Shown in pieces: positions 54,316-62,994 of a DNA stretch of 64,000 nt. Positions within the stretch are counted from its first letter, which is position 1, and each line of letters begins with the position of its first letter. Both the position numbers and the translations under genes were made by a program. This DNA is from Alkalidesulfovibrio alkalitolerans DSM 16529. Its GTDB lineage: Bacteria; Desulfobacterota; Desulfovibrionia; Desulfovibrionales; Desulfovibrionaceae. A model generated the notes under the pieces. That model saw nothing but the letters and a program-made list of their open reading frames with translations. It had not been told where the DNA came from and did no database searches. The stretch covers positions 1-64,000 of the forward strand of contig NZ_ATHI01000031.1 of NCBI RefSeq assembly GCF_000422245.1. The letters run 5' to 3'.

Positions 54316-54384
54316 CTCTTTTTTTCATGAGGCATGTCCGCGTTGGCCGGACTGAAGACAAATTACAGTCGATTCGCCAATTTC

Positions 54385-54400
54385 TGGCACATTTCTCGCT
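54385..54400 (+). promoter_or_regulatory. Sigma-54 promoter of the FeeM-like acyltransferase
   Basis: TGGCACATTTCTCGCT matches TGGCACRNNNNTTGCW with a single change (C for T before GC) and correct spacing. It is 127 bp upstream of the ATG at 54527, giving a leader of ~115 nt. Confidence 0.8.
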
Positions 54401-54526
54401 GTGCAATGAAAAGCCGGACTTTCCCCATCAGGGCAAACCGGCTGCCTCGCCGTGCGTATTCCAGGATGGGCGACCTGGGCTCGCGCGCATTCTCGTGCAT
54501 TTCGCCTCTACGACAAGGGGAAGGAC

Positions 54527-55396
54527 ATGGAGCGTTCAATTGAGCGCAGGCGGACCATTCGGATCCGCCGCTCGGCCCTCACTGCGGCCAAGTTGGGAGA
54601 CCTGGACAGACCAAGCATCAAGATCGCCGAGACACTCGACGAGCTTTCTCAAGCCTTTAAGCTCATCTACGCGGAATACAACAGCCAGGGGTACATCAGT
54701 GCTCAGCATCCCAAGCAGATGCTGTACAGTGTTTATAACTTTCTGCCAAAAACGTGTGTCTTTATTTTTCAATCCTTCAAAGACGTTATTTCAACGATCT
54801 CATACACTCCTGATACGAAACTGTTCGGAGTGCCGATGGACTCGCTATACAAGAGTGAGCTCGATGGGCTGCGGGTGCAGGGGAGGAAGATCGTAGAGAT
54901 AGGGTCTCTTGCGACAGAAAGAAGCGTTCGTGGGAAGAACGTTGTCATGTATTTGTACAAAGCTGTCATAAATTATGCGTTTCTGACAAGGGTCAATGAT
55001 CTTTGCCTCATGGTCAATCCGAAGCATGTCAGGTTTTACTCGGACATCATGCTGTGCGAGCAGCTTGGTGAAGAGAAATTCTACGAGGCCGTGAACGCCC
55101 CCGCAGTCGCCATGCGCGTGAACTTCGACACCTATCAGGAAAAACTGCGAGAAGTTTACGGTGACAGTGATTTCGAGACTGATCTGGCCTCGTTCTTTCT
55201 GAAAATGAACTACAGTTCGGTCGATCCCGACATCGAGGCCATCGACGTTGAACGCAACCAACTTCTCGATTATGACGCGGCCCGCGATCTGCTGATGCAC
55301 AAGCCGACGATACTCGAAGGGCTCACCCAGAAGCAGTATGAGTACATTGAGCGGATGTACCATAAGGCCATTTACGTCCCATCCATGGTCGCCTGA
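54527..55396 (+). CDS. FeeM-like N-acyl amino acid synthase / GNAT acyltransferase
   Basis: 289 residues. Resembles the LuxI/FeeM branch of GNAT acyltransferases: IAETLDELSQAFKLIYAEYN (entry helix), a central PDTKLFGVPMDSLY strand, EIGSLATERSVRGKNVVMYLYKAV (acyl/pantetheine loop region), and LCLMVNPKHVRFYSDIML, like the terminal GNAT helix. It would join a long acyl chain from an acyl carrier protein to an amino acid. FeeM-type synthases are known to be associated with PEP-CTERM/exosortase genes, as here. GGGGAAGG precedes the ATG. A ThiF-nitroreductase gene follows after 29 bp and is probably co-transcribed. Product unknown. Confidence 0.82.
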   Translation: MERSIERRRTIRIRRSALTAAKLGDLDRPSIKIAETLDELSQAFKLIYAEYNSQGYISAQHPKQMLYSVYNFLPKTCVFIFQSFKDVISTISYTPDTKLFGVPMDSLYKSELDGLRVQGRKIVEIGSLATERSVRGKNVVMYLYKAVINYAFLTRVNDLCLMVNPKHVRFYSDIMLCEQLGEEKFYEAVNAPAVAMRVNFDTYQEKLREVYGDSDFETDLASFFLKMNYSSVDPDIEAIDVERNQLLDYDAARDLLMHKPTILEGLTQKQYEYIERMYHKAIYVPSMVA

Positions 55397-55425
55397 GTCC
55401 GAACCCTTTCTTGTCGGGGGAATCG

Positions 55426-57474
55426 ATGCTGTCCCAGGATTCCAAGATGCCTCTCCACGAAAAATGGTCAAGGGGCCGTGTTGATTACCAGGATATCGCC
55501 TTTGCGAGAAATCACGGCCTGTTTTCCATAGACGAGCAGGATGCCCTGGCCGAGGCCGTGGTGGCGATACCTGGGCTTGGCGGAGTCGGGGGACAGCATC
55601 TCATATCACTCGTGCGGTGCGGGTTCAGAAGGTTTCGTCTGGCGGAACCAGACAGGTTCGAGTTGGTCAACGTCAACCGACAGGCCGGTGCATCGATCGA
55701 TACGCTCGGGCGCAAGAAACTCGATGTCATGTGCGAAATGGCCAGGGCCATCAATCCCTTTATCGAAACCGAGCTGTTTGCGGACGGCGTGACCGAGGGC
55801 AACCTCGACGCGTTTCTCGGCGGCGCGACCATGGTGGTGGATGGGCTTGACTTCTTCGTGTTCGACATGCGGCGGCGCATGTTCATGCGCGCGAAGGAAA
55901 TGGGCGTGCCCGTGATAACGGCAGGGCCGCTTGGCTTCAGCACGGCTATGCTGGTGTTCTCGCCCAGAGGGATGTCCTTTGACGAATATTTCGACATCCA
56001 TGACGGTTTGAGCCAGGAGGAATGCTTCCTGCGATTCGCCATGGGACTTGCTCCACGCGCCGTCCATTTCAGGTATGTGGACCGGACGCGGATCAGTTTG
56101 CAGCGCCGCAAGGGGCCGTCGTCGTTCATAGCTTGCCAGGCATGCGCCGCTATGGCCTCCATGGAGGCCGTGCGCATCGTTCTCGGGCGGCCGGGACTTC
56201 GTTCCGCGCCATCCTACCTGCAGTTTGATCCCTACTTCGGAAAACTGTGCGTCGGGCGCCTGGCCTGGGGCAATCGCAACCCCGTGCAACGGGCCAAGCT
56301 CACCGTGGCCAGGACCTTTCTTCTGGCGCGCCAAGGACGGATCGGTCATCAGGAGCCCGCGCAGCGTCCCAGGCTGCCCGCACCCCAGGGAGAGCAAGGC
56401 GGCGGCGTAGTCTCAGGCGAGGTGTTCAGGTATCTCGTTGCCGCCGCAGTGGCCGCCCCTTCCGGCGACAATGTCCAGCCCTGGCGTTTTTCCAGGAACG
56501 GAGACACGCTGCGCGTGCATATGGTCGCCGAAGCGGACACATCATTCTTCAATATCCGTCAGATAGCCACGCAGATATCCTGCGGCGCGGCGGTCGAAAA
56601 TATTGTCGTCGCGGCGAGCGAACTCGGCTTGTCGGCCGATGTGCGCCTGCCGGGAGCGATTGGAGGCGACGGCCTCATCGCCGAGGTCGGGCTGGACCGG
56701 GGCGCGTCCGAGGCCGATCCCCTCTGCGAGGTCATCTGGGAGCGTTGCACGAACCGGCGGCTCTTCAAGCGAAAAGAGATCTCCACGGGCCTTGTCGGCC
56801 GCTTCGCCGCCGAGGCAGAACGCCTGGGCTGCCGCTTGCACACGGTGCGCGGCCGCGAGGATCTCAAGGCGCTCGGGCGGCTCGTTTTTCAGGCGGATCG
56901 TATTCGTACCGAGCACCAGGGCCTGCACGAGCATTTCGCTCACATGGTTCGCTTCACTCCTCAAGAGGCCGAGCAAACGCGCGACGGGTTGCCCCTGAAA
57001 AATCTCTATGGCGGATTCGCGGGCGAGCAGTTCCTCAAGCTGACCCGGCCGTGGTCCGCCATGCGCGTGGCCAATGCCATCGGCGCGGGCCGCATGGTGG
57101 CCATGCACTCGGCGCGGGGCATCGTGAACAGCGGGGCCGTGTGTCTGCTGACCGCGCCGGGCTTCGGTTGGGCCGACTTCGTGAACGGCGGGCGCGCCTT
57201 GGAGCGCTGCTGGCTCAAGCTGACGGCCCTGGGACTGGCCATGCAGCCCATGACCGCCATAACCCTGTTTCGTCTGCGCTGGGACATGGAGGGCGAGCAG
57301 GCGTTCTCACCCCGCCACGGCAAAATGCTCAAAGCCCTGTGGCCCGAATTCGACGCGCTTTTTCCCGCGGTCGATTTCTCGCGCGAAGGGCAGGTCATGC
57401 TCTTCCGCATCGGCTACGCCAGGCCCATCCGGTACGGAACCTATCGCAAGCCCGTCGAGCAATTCCTGATGTGA
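55426..57474 (+). CDS. ThiF (E1-like)-nitroreductase fusion protein (Rv1355c/MoeY-like)
   Basis: 682 residues. N-terminal E1/ThiF-type adenylating domain (about 35-270): nucleotide motif IPGLGGVGG, DRFELVNVNRQAG with the E1 Arg, GRKKLDV, VVDGLDFF, and one Cys pair ACQAC rather than the two CXXC zinc pairs of MoeB. A linker (about 280-320) leads to a nitroreductase-family flavin domain (about 325-670) with AAAVAAPSGDNVQPWRF, WERCTNRRLFKR, GLAMQPMTAI and a final RIGYARP. Predicted to activate a carboxylate with ATP and carry out an FMN-dependent redox step, perhaps on the product of the adjacent acyltransferase (inference). GGGGG precedes the ATG. Confidence 0.85.
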   Translation: MLSQDSKMPLHEKWSRGRVDYQDIAFARNHGLFSIDEQDALAEAVVAIPGLGGVGGQHLISLVRCGFRRFRLAEPDRFELVNVNRQAGASIDTLGRKKLDVMCEMARAINPFIETELFADGVTEGNLDAFLGGATMVVDGLDFFVFDMRRRMFMRAKEMGVPVITAGPLGFSTAMLVFSPRGMSFDEYFDIHDGLSQEECFLRFAMGLAPRAVHFRYVDRTRISLQRRKGPSSFIACQACAAMASMEAVRIVLGRPGLRSAPSYLQFDPYFGKLCVGRLAWGNRNPVQRAKLTVARTFLLARQGRIGHQEPAQRPRLPAPQGEQGGGVVSGEVFRYLVAAAVAAPSGDNVQPWRFSRNGDTLRVHMVAEADTSFFNIRQIATQISCGAAVENIVVAASELGLSADVRLPGAIGGDGLIAEVGLDRGASEADPLCEVIWERCTNRRLFKRKEISTGLVGRFAAEAERLGCRLHTVRGREDLKALGRLVFQADRIRTEHQGLHEHFAHMVRFTPQEAEQTRDGLPLKNLYGGFAGEQFLKLTRPWSAMRVANAIGAGRMVAMHSARGIVNSGAVCLLTAPGFGWADFVNGGRALERCWLKLTALGLAMQPMTAITLFRLRWDMEGEQAFSPRHGKMLKALWPEFDALFPAVDFSREGQVMLFRIGYARPIRYGTYRKPVEQFLM

Positions 57475-57482
57475 TGGACTGC

Positions 57483-57592
57483 TGAAGGGGAATCAGCCGC
57501 TGTGTTGCTTTGAGAAGTCCAAGGCCGACGCGTACGTTCGATACGTGTCGGCCTTGGACTTTTTGTGCGCCTTGTTTCCAGCGCCCTGTTTC
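57483..57592. repeat. Dispersed palindromic element, copy 5, also terminator-like
   Basis: Central perfect stem GTCCAAGGCCGAC (57517) / GTCGGCCTTGGAC (57547) around the core ACGCGTACGTTCGATACGT, then TTTTTGTGCGCCTTG. The outer arms are decayed. The T-run after the stem could end transcription of the ThiF-nitroreductase gene. Confidence 0.7.
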
Positions 57593-57786
57593 CGTCGCGA
57601 GAATGGGACGGGAACTTTGGCTACATGTGCAGATACGGCAGGGCCTTTCAGCCATGGACTCGGGGGATGCTTTCCAATGGGAGACCGGGGCAGGAAAGCC
57701 TGTTTATCGAGGCTGGCTCGGTTAGGAGACGAGACTGGAAATGTCGCCGGACAAAAATGTGGAAGCGCAGCGGCCGAAACTGATGT

Positions 57787-57822
57787 GGCGGGGAAGGAGA
57801 GATCGCTCTCTCCTTCCCCGCC
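57787..57822. terminator. Terminator of PEP-CTERM gene 3
   Basis: GGCGGGGAAGGAGAGA / TCTCTCCTTCCCCGCC, 16-bp perfect stem with a TCGC tetraloop, 28 bp past the minus-strand stop codon. Confidence 0.75.
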
Positions 57823-57850
57823 ACTGGGGAGGGGGTCGTGTGTTGCAGGC

Positions 57851-58693
57851 TTAGGCCTTGTTGCGGCGGCGGCGGGAAGCAGCCAGGCCGAGGAGGCCGG
57901 AGCCGAGGATCAGCAGGGTGCCGGGCTCGGGAGTGGCCACGACCGCGGGGTCGGAGCTGTAGAATTCCCAGAAGGCGCCGGTCGGGTTGTTGGGATCGCT
58001 CGTGAAGACCTTGGCCTGGCCGTAGAAGTTCACGTCGAGGTCGAAGAGATCTTCGATGGGATCGTTGATCTGGATCAGACCGCTGCTGGCCGAGCCGTCC
58101 ACCGCGTTCAGGCCGTAGAAGGAGTCGGCGACCAAGGTGTTGGCGCCGAGGCCGGCGGCCGAGGGAAGCGCCAGGCTCCACCAGTAGCCGTCTTCAATCG
58201 AGAGGCTCAGCCACAGGCTGCCGTCGGTGGCCGAGGCGACGCTCGCGGCCTCGCTGGTGAACATCAAGGGAGTGTTGGACTCGAACCACTTCAGGACCAC
58301 GCCCTGGGCGAGATCGGCGTCGCTGATCACGCCGTAGGGATCGCTCACGGTCGGGGTCTCGAAGATGATAATGACTTGATCGTCGTTGACCGGGGTGACC
58401 GAAGCCACCTGCGTGAAGAAGTAACCCTGCAGGTACTGGGTGTTCAGGGTCGGGATCCAGTCCGGGGAGACCGGAGTCGAGGCCCAGTCGATGGCATCGA
58501 TGCGCGCGATGCCGTAGAAGATGTCGCCCGGAAGGATGAGGTCGTTGTCGCCCTCGACGGGAATGCGGTTTTCGAAGTTGGTGAAGGTGATGAAGTTGAA
58601 CCCGGGGCCGAGCGTGGGTTGCGCGAACGCGCTTCCCGCGCAGAGCAGCAGGGCCAACAGGGCCATTGCCAGGATCGTCTTGATGCGTTGCAT
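57851..58693 (-). CDS. PEP-CTERM sorting-domain protein 3
   Basis: 280 residues. Signal peptide 1-24 (after AFA), a ~220-residue secreted region rich in Asp, Asn, Ser and aromatic residues without a known domain, and the sorting signal ATPEPGTLLILGSGLLGLAA with the basic end RRRRNKA. CTGGAGGAC precedes the ATG at 58693, and a sigma-54 promoter lies 50 bp upstream. Likely an abundant exported protein of the exosortase system. Confidence 0.92.
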   Translation of the reverse strand: MQRIKTILAMALLALLLCAGSAFAQPTLGPGFNFITFTNFENRIPVEGDNDLILPGDIFYGIARIDAIDWASTPVSPDWIPTLNTQYLQGYFFTQVASVTPVNDDQVIIIFETPTVSDPYGVISDADLAQGVVLKWFESNTPLMFTSEAASVASATDGSLWLSLSIEDGYWWSLALPSAAGLGANTLVADSFYGLNAVDGSASSGLIQINDPIEDLFDLDVNFYGQAKVFTSDPNNPTGAFWEFYSSDPAVVATPEPGTLLILGSGLLGLAASRRRRNKA

Positions 58694-58742
58694 GGTAGTC
58701 CTCCAGTAAAACGGTGCTTTCGATTGCGAACGCCCAAATGAT

Positions 58743-58758
58743 TGCATGGGGCGTGCCA
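58743..58758 (-). promoter_or_regulatory. Sigma-54 promoter of PEP-CTERM gene 3
   Basis: On the minus strand TGGCACGCCCCATGCA: matches TGGCACRNNNNTTGCW with one change (A for T) and a 10-base spacer. The start site would be near 58732. Confidence 0.85.
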
Positions 58759-58916
58759 CCATGTATAACAATGATTTTATTTACTTTTTGTTGCTCAAGT
58801 GGGGGGTGCAAGGTCTGGATTTTGTAAGATGTCTCGACAGGCGCTTCGTGAAGTTTAACACCTTGGCGGCGGATCGACCGGATGATCGAGAGCAGCGTGA
58901 AGCGCTTGGGGCGATA

Positions 58917-58977
58917 CGCACGAAAGCATCGACCCCGCGTGAAAATCATCTCTGCGTGAGGCCGATGCTTTCGTGCG
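58917..58977. repeat. Perfect 15-bp inverted repeat with 31-nt loop
   Basis: CGCACGAAAGCATCG (58917-58931) and its exact complement CGATGCTTTCGTGCG (58963-58977). It lies just past the stop codon of the HlyD-like gene at 59013 and could be its terminator, though the loop is long and no T-run follows. Confidence 0.6.
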
Positions 58978-59012
58978 GCCACGCCGCACAGAGTGTTTTG
59001 GGGAACAGCCTG

Positions 59013-60062
59013 TCAGCGGTTGTCCTCGATGTAGACTTCCATGCGCAGGCCGACCGGCAAAGTGGGGTGTTCGTCAAGAGTGACCAGGGTTTCGAGCACC
59101 TTGGTGTCCTTGCGTTCCGAGGGGGAGTCGGAATGCACGGTCTTTCGGCCCATCAGGCCTCCGATGCGCGTGATCGTGCCCCAGAACCGCGCGTCGCCGA
59201 AGCCTTCGGCCGTGGCGTAGGCCCGTTGGCCCAGGCGCAGCCGCCCCACGTCTCGCTCGTCCACCTCCACGCGCAGACGCAAGGTGCTTATGTCGCCCAC
59301 GGTCAGAACCGGGCTGTCGAAAAAGACGGACACCATCTCGCCTGCCCTGCGGTGTATCTTCAGCACGTTTCCGCCCTTCGGCGCGTGGATGCGGGTTTTG
59401 TCCAGAAGCGCCCGGGCCTCCGCTTCTTCATTTTGTGCGGCTTCGAGCGTGGAGAGGGCGATGACGATGTCTTCCCGGCGTCCTCTGTCGCGTGCCAGGA
59501 GCTGCTGCCGACGCATCTCATGCTCGGCCGCGGCGGTCTCGTAATCCCGCGCGGCGCGGTCGGCCGTCTCCTGGTCCACCAGCCCTTGAGCCAGAAGCGA
59601 GGCACGGCGTTCGGCTTCGATGCGCGCGATGCGCATCACCGTTTCGGCCTGCTCCAGGGCGGCCAGGGCTTCGCGTTTTTCCTCGGGGCGCGAGCCGGAC
59701 ATGGTCCGCTGTACTTCGGCCTTGGCAGCGGCCACACGGGCCGTGGCCGCGTCGAGCCGGGCCAGGTGCTCGGCGTTGACCAACTCGGCCAGCACGGCTC
59801 CCTTCGACACGCTGTCTCCTTCCTCGACATGCACGGCCGCAAGGATCCCGGGGGTGTCGAAGCCGAGCCTAAGCTCTTCCGAAATGGGCTCGACCCTGCC
59901 CGGAGCCACGATCCAGGCGTGCGTGTCCTTCGGGATCGCCGCGATGAACGAAGGCTGCTGGGCTTTTGATTCCTCCTGGGAAGAGAACAGCCCGGCGAAA
60001 TGCGCGCCGAGCGCGATCAGGGCGGCGAGGAGCGCGAAAAAGACGATGCGGCCTGGTTTCAT
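59013..60062 (-). CDS. HlyD/DevB-like membrane-fusion protein of an ABC exporter
   Basis: 349 residues. One N-terminal membrane anchor (about 6-26), a biotinyl-lipoyl half-motif (IVAPGRVEPISEE), a long periplasmic coiled-coil hairpin (about 100-225), then barrel segments (IHAPKGGNVLKIHRRAGEMV). Matches the DevB type that joins a DevA/DevC ABC pump to outer-membrane export. ATGA overlap of 4 bp with the ATPase gene. Third gene of the devCAB-order operon. Substrate unknown. Confidence 0.88.
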   Translation of the reverse strand: MKPGRIVFFALLAALIALGAHFAGLFSSQEESKAQQPSFIAAIPKDTHAWIVAPGRVEPISEELRLGFDTPGILAAVHVEEGDSVSKGAVLAELVNAEHLARLDAATARVAAAKAEVQRTMSGSRPEEKREALAALEQAETVMRIARIEAERRASLLAQGLVDQETADRAARDYETAAAEHEMRRQQLLARDRGRREDIVIALSTLEAAQNEEAEARALLDKTRIHAPKGGNVLKIHRRAGEMVSVFFDSPVLTVGDISTLRLRVEVDERDVGRLRLGQRAYATAEGFGDARFWGTITRIGGLMGRKTVHSDSPSERKDTKVLETLVTLDEHPTLPVGLRMEVYIEDNR

Positions 60063-60811
60063 GGGGCGGTCTCCTGGGCGGGAGTGGGACATGTGCTTCC
60101 CGCCGGGTCGCTCCCGGCGGGCAGTATCCGGCCGTCCTCGATGCGGACGACCCTGTCGGCGTATTCGATGATGCGCGGATCGTGGGTCACGATGACCAGG
60201 GTCCGTTGCAGGTCGTGGGCCAGTCCACGCAGAAGGTTCAGCACGGAGCGGCCGGTTTCGGAGTCCAGCGCGGCGGTGGGCTCGTCCGCAAGGATTATGC
60301 CGGGCTCTCCCGCCAGGGCCCTGGCGATGGCCAGACGCTGCTTCTGACCGCCGGAAAGCTTGGCCGGATACTCATTGAGCCTGTCGCCAAGGCCCACGGC
60401 CGAAAGGCCCGCCGTGGCCGCCTTGCGCGCCGCAACGCCCTTGATTCCCTTCAGGTCCAGGGAGACGAGCACGTTCTGCAGCACGGTCAGCGTCGGGAAG
60501 AGATGGTATTCCTGAAAAATGAAGCCGATGTGGCGCAGTCGCACCAACGACAGAGCGTCCTGACCTGCCTTGGTGACGTCCTGGCCCGCTATGCGCACGA
60601 CTCCGCTGTCCGGACGCAGGATGCAGCCCATGATCGAGAGCAGCGTGGTCTTGCCGGAGCCCGACGGCCCCATGAGCAGCAATATCTCCCCCCGGCCCAC
60701 CGACAGGCTCACGTCGTCGAGGGCTATGGTCGCGCTCGTGCCGCTGCCGAAGCGTTTGCCGACGCCCATGATCTCGATGGGGGCCAGGGAGTCGTTGGCT
60801 GCAACGTGCAT
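60059..60811 (-). CDS. DevA-like ABC transporter ATPase
   Basis: 250 residues. Walker A MGPSGSGKTTLL, Q-loop FQEYHLFPTLTVLQNV, signature LSGGQKQRLAIARAL, Walker B IILADEPTAALD, switch His in VIVTHDP. MacB/LolD/DevA-like group that drives transport across the envelope together with an FtsX-type permease. 2 bp separate it from the permease gene and 4 bp overlap it with the HlyD-like gene. Confidence 0.93.
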   Translation of the reverse strand: MHVAANDSLAPIEIMGVGKRFGSGTSATIALDDVSLSVGRGEILLLMGPSGSGKTTLLSIMGCILRPDSGVVRIAGQDVTKAGQDALSLVRLRHIGFIFQEYHLFPTLTVLQNVLVSLDLKGIKGVAARKAATAGLSAVGLGDRLNEYPAKLSGGQKQRLAIARALAGEPGIILADEPTAALDSETGRSVLNLLRGLAHDLQRTLVIVTHDPRIIEYADRVVRIEDGRILPAGSDPAGSTCPTPAQETAP

Positions 60812-60813
60812 GG

Positions 60814-61953
60814 TTACCGGCCCTTGAAGACCACAAGCGGGTCGATGCGCGTGACTTTGTTGATGGAGATGAACGAAGCGCCCAGGCACATGGCCAGGGT
60901 GACCGCGAACATGGCCGCCGCGAACTCGAAGGGGATGAGCACCAGCGCGTCGCCGTGGCGGCTGGCGCGTGCGGCGGCCAGGCTCAGGGCCATTCCGGCC
61001 GAGTAGCCGACCACGGCGCTCAACGCGGCCTGCAGGGTGATGATGCGGTAGATGTAGCTGTTTGGCGCGCCCATGGCCTTGAGCGTGGCGAATTCGGGGA
61101 GGTGATCCATGGTCGTGGCGTAAAGCGTCTGGGCCACCACGACCATGCCCACCACGAGGCCGAGCCCGGCCGCCAGGAGCAGGGCCACCCCGGCGCCGGT
61201 GCTGAACATCCAGTAATGCTGGGTCAGTGCGCTGAACTCGGCGGTGGTGAAGACGTCCACGTCGCCCACGGCGACCGCGAGACGTCCTTTCAGATCCTCC
61301 AGGTCGGCCCCTTCCCTGGCCTTGACCAGGATGTAGATGGTCTGGTCCTCGGCCACCGTGGAGTACTGCAGCGCGTTCTTGAAGGAAGCGAAGACGAAGG
61401 GGGAGGTCGTGAAGGAACGGATGCCGCGCGTCATGCCCGCTATGCGGGCGCGGCGATCGTTGATCTCGGCTGTTTCTCCCACTCCTTCGAGGCCGAGCCG
61501 GTCGAGGTAGAGTTCATCGACGAAAACGGTGTCCTCGATGTCCAGCGCCCCGAGCGACCCCTGGATGACGTTCCAGGGGCCGCCCAGGCCCGAACGCGTC
61601 TCGAAACCGACGATCTGGATCGACTCCTGGCCCCCGCGCGGCTTTTTCCAGTTGGCGAACTGGACGATGAACTTGGCCGCCTTCTCCACGTCTGGCACCG
61701 AGAGCGTCCGATAGACCTTGCGCTCGTCCATGGGCAAGGCGATGTCGAAGTTCTTGAGGCCCTTGGAGGCGATCCAGATGTCCGCGCCCGAGTTGTCGAT
61801 CACGCCGGATATGGTCCGTGTGAAGCCTATGAAGATGCCGATCTGCACACTGATGAGGACCACGGCGAAGATGACACCGGTCAGGGTCACGGCGAGCCGG
61901 ATCTTGTCGTGCACCAAATTGCGCAGAGCCAGGGTGAAAGCCATCGACCTCAC
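60814..61953 (-). CDS. DevC-like FtsX-family ABC permease
   Basis: 379 residues. An N-terminal helix (about 20-42), a periplasmic domain (about 45-250) with SGADIWIASKG, and three C-terminal helices, ending with INKVTRIDPLVVFKGR, typical of DevC. Start at GTG 61953 with AAGGA 6 nt upstream; an ATG three codons later is possible. 9 bp downstream of the epimerase stop, so the epimerase and exporter form one operon. In cyanobacteria DevBCA exports glycolipids. Confidence 0.9.
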   Translation of the reverse strand: MRSMAFTLALRNLVHDKIRLAVTLTGVIFAVVLISVQIGIFIGFTRTISGVIDNSGADIWIASKGLKNFDIALPMDERKVYRTLSVPDVEKAAKFIVQFANWKKPRGGQESIQIVGFETRSGLGGPWNVIQGSLGALDIEDTVFVDELYLDRLGLEGVGETAEINDRRARIAGMTRGIRSFTTSPFVFASFKNALQYSTVAEDQTIYILVKAREGADLEDLKGRLAVAVGDVDVFTTAEFSALTQHYWMFSTGAGVALLLAAGLGLVVGMVVVAQTLYATTMDHLPEFATLKAMGAPNSYIYRIITLQAALSAVVGYSAGMALSLAAARASRHGDALVLIPFEFAAAMFAVTLAMCLGASFISINKVTRIDPLVVFKGR

Positions 61954-61962
61954 GGCGTTTCC

Positions 61963-62994
61963 TTAGGCCAGGGCATGCACATACCACTCCGCTGCCTCTT
62001 CGAGCCCCTGGCGGATGGAATGGGTCGGCGCGTAACCGATGAGGTTCCTGGCGCGAGAGATGTCGGCCAGCGAGTGCCTGACGTCGCCTGGCCGCTCCGG
62101 CCCGTACTCGGGCGTGATCGTGCCGACGGCAGGCCTTACGCGGGCCACGATGTCGCGGATCATGCCGAAGAGTTCATTCAGGGTGGTGCGCTCCGCGAAG
62201 GCGACGTTGTAAACCTGTCCTTGCGCATGGCTGTTACGGCTGCAAGCGGCGAGAATGTTCGCCTGCACTGCGTTGTCCACATAGCAGAAGTCGCGGCTCG
62301 TCAGGCCGTCGCCGTTTATGCGCGGGGTCTTGCCGTGCAGGAGCGCGGCGAACCAGCAGGGGATGACCGCCGCGTATGCACCTTCGGGGTCCTGTCTCGG
62401 GCCGAAGATGTTGAAGTAGCGAAGTCCGGTGGCCTGAAAGCCGTAGCACTTGGCGAAGACCTCGGCATAGAGCTCGTTGACGTATTTTGTCACTGCATAG
62501 GGCGAGAGTGGGCGGCCTATCTCGTCCTCGACCTTGGGAAGTCCGGGATGGTCGCCGTAGGTTGAACTGGAGGCAGCGTAGACGAAGCTCTTGACTCCGG
62601 CGTCGCGTGAGGCGACGAGCATGTTCAGGAAGCCGTCTACGTTGTTCTCGTTGGTCAGTACGGGGTCCTCGATGGACCGGGGCACGCTGCCCAGGGCGGC
62701 TTGGTGGAGGACGAAATCCACCCCTTCGACCGCCGTGGAGCAATCCCTGGCGGACCGGATGTCCCCGGTGTGCATCACGAATCTTCCCCATTGCGCGGGG
62801 CTGACCTTGTCGTGCACCTCGTCGAGATTCCTTTTATGGCCGGTTGAATAGTTGTCGATGCCGACCACCTCCTGGTCGAGCTTGAGCAGTGCCTCCACGA
62901 GGTTCGAGCCGATGAATCCCGCCGCCCCGGTGACAAGCCAGCGTGCGGCTTTGCCTGAAATCCTTTCCTGAATCGCAGTGCGAAGAATGTCCAT
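61963..62994 (-). CDS. NAD-dependent UDP-sugar 4-epimerase (WbpP/TviC-like)
   Basis: 343 residues. Extended SDR: GxxGxxG in [34 protein letters not shown], the catalytic SxnYxxxK as [13 protein letters not shown], and [13 protein letters not shown]. Closest in pattern to UDP-N-acetylglucosamine C4-epimerases that supply GalNAc-type sugars for surface polysaccharides. TTGGAGC precedes the ATG at 62994. It fits an exopolysaccharide locus next to the PEP-CTERM system and leads the exporter genes. Confidence 0.9.
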   Translation of the reverse strand: MDILRTAIQERISGKAARWLVTGAAGFIGSNLVEALLKLDQEVVGIDNYSTGHKRNLDEVHDKVSPAQWGRFVMHTGDIRSARDCSTAVEGVDFVLHQAALGSVPRSIEDPVLTNENNVDGFLNMLVASRDAGVKSFVYAASSSTYGDHPGLPKVEDEIGRPLSPYAVTKYVNELYAEVFAKCYGFQATGLRYFNIFGPRQDPEGAYAAVIPCWFAALLHGKTPRINGDGLTSRDFCYVDNAVQANILAACSRNSHAQGQVYNVAFAERTTLNELFGMIRDIVARVRPAVGTITPEYGPERPGDVRHSLADISRARNLIGYAPTHSIRQGLEEAAEWYVHALA

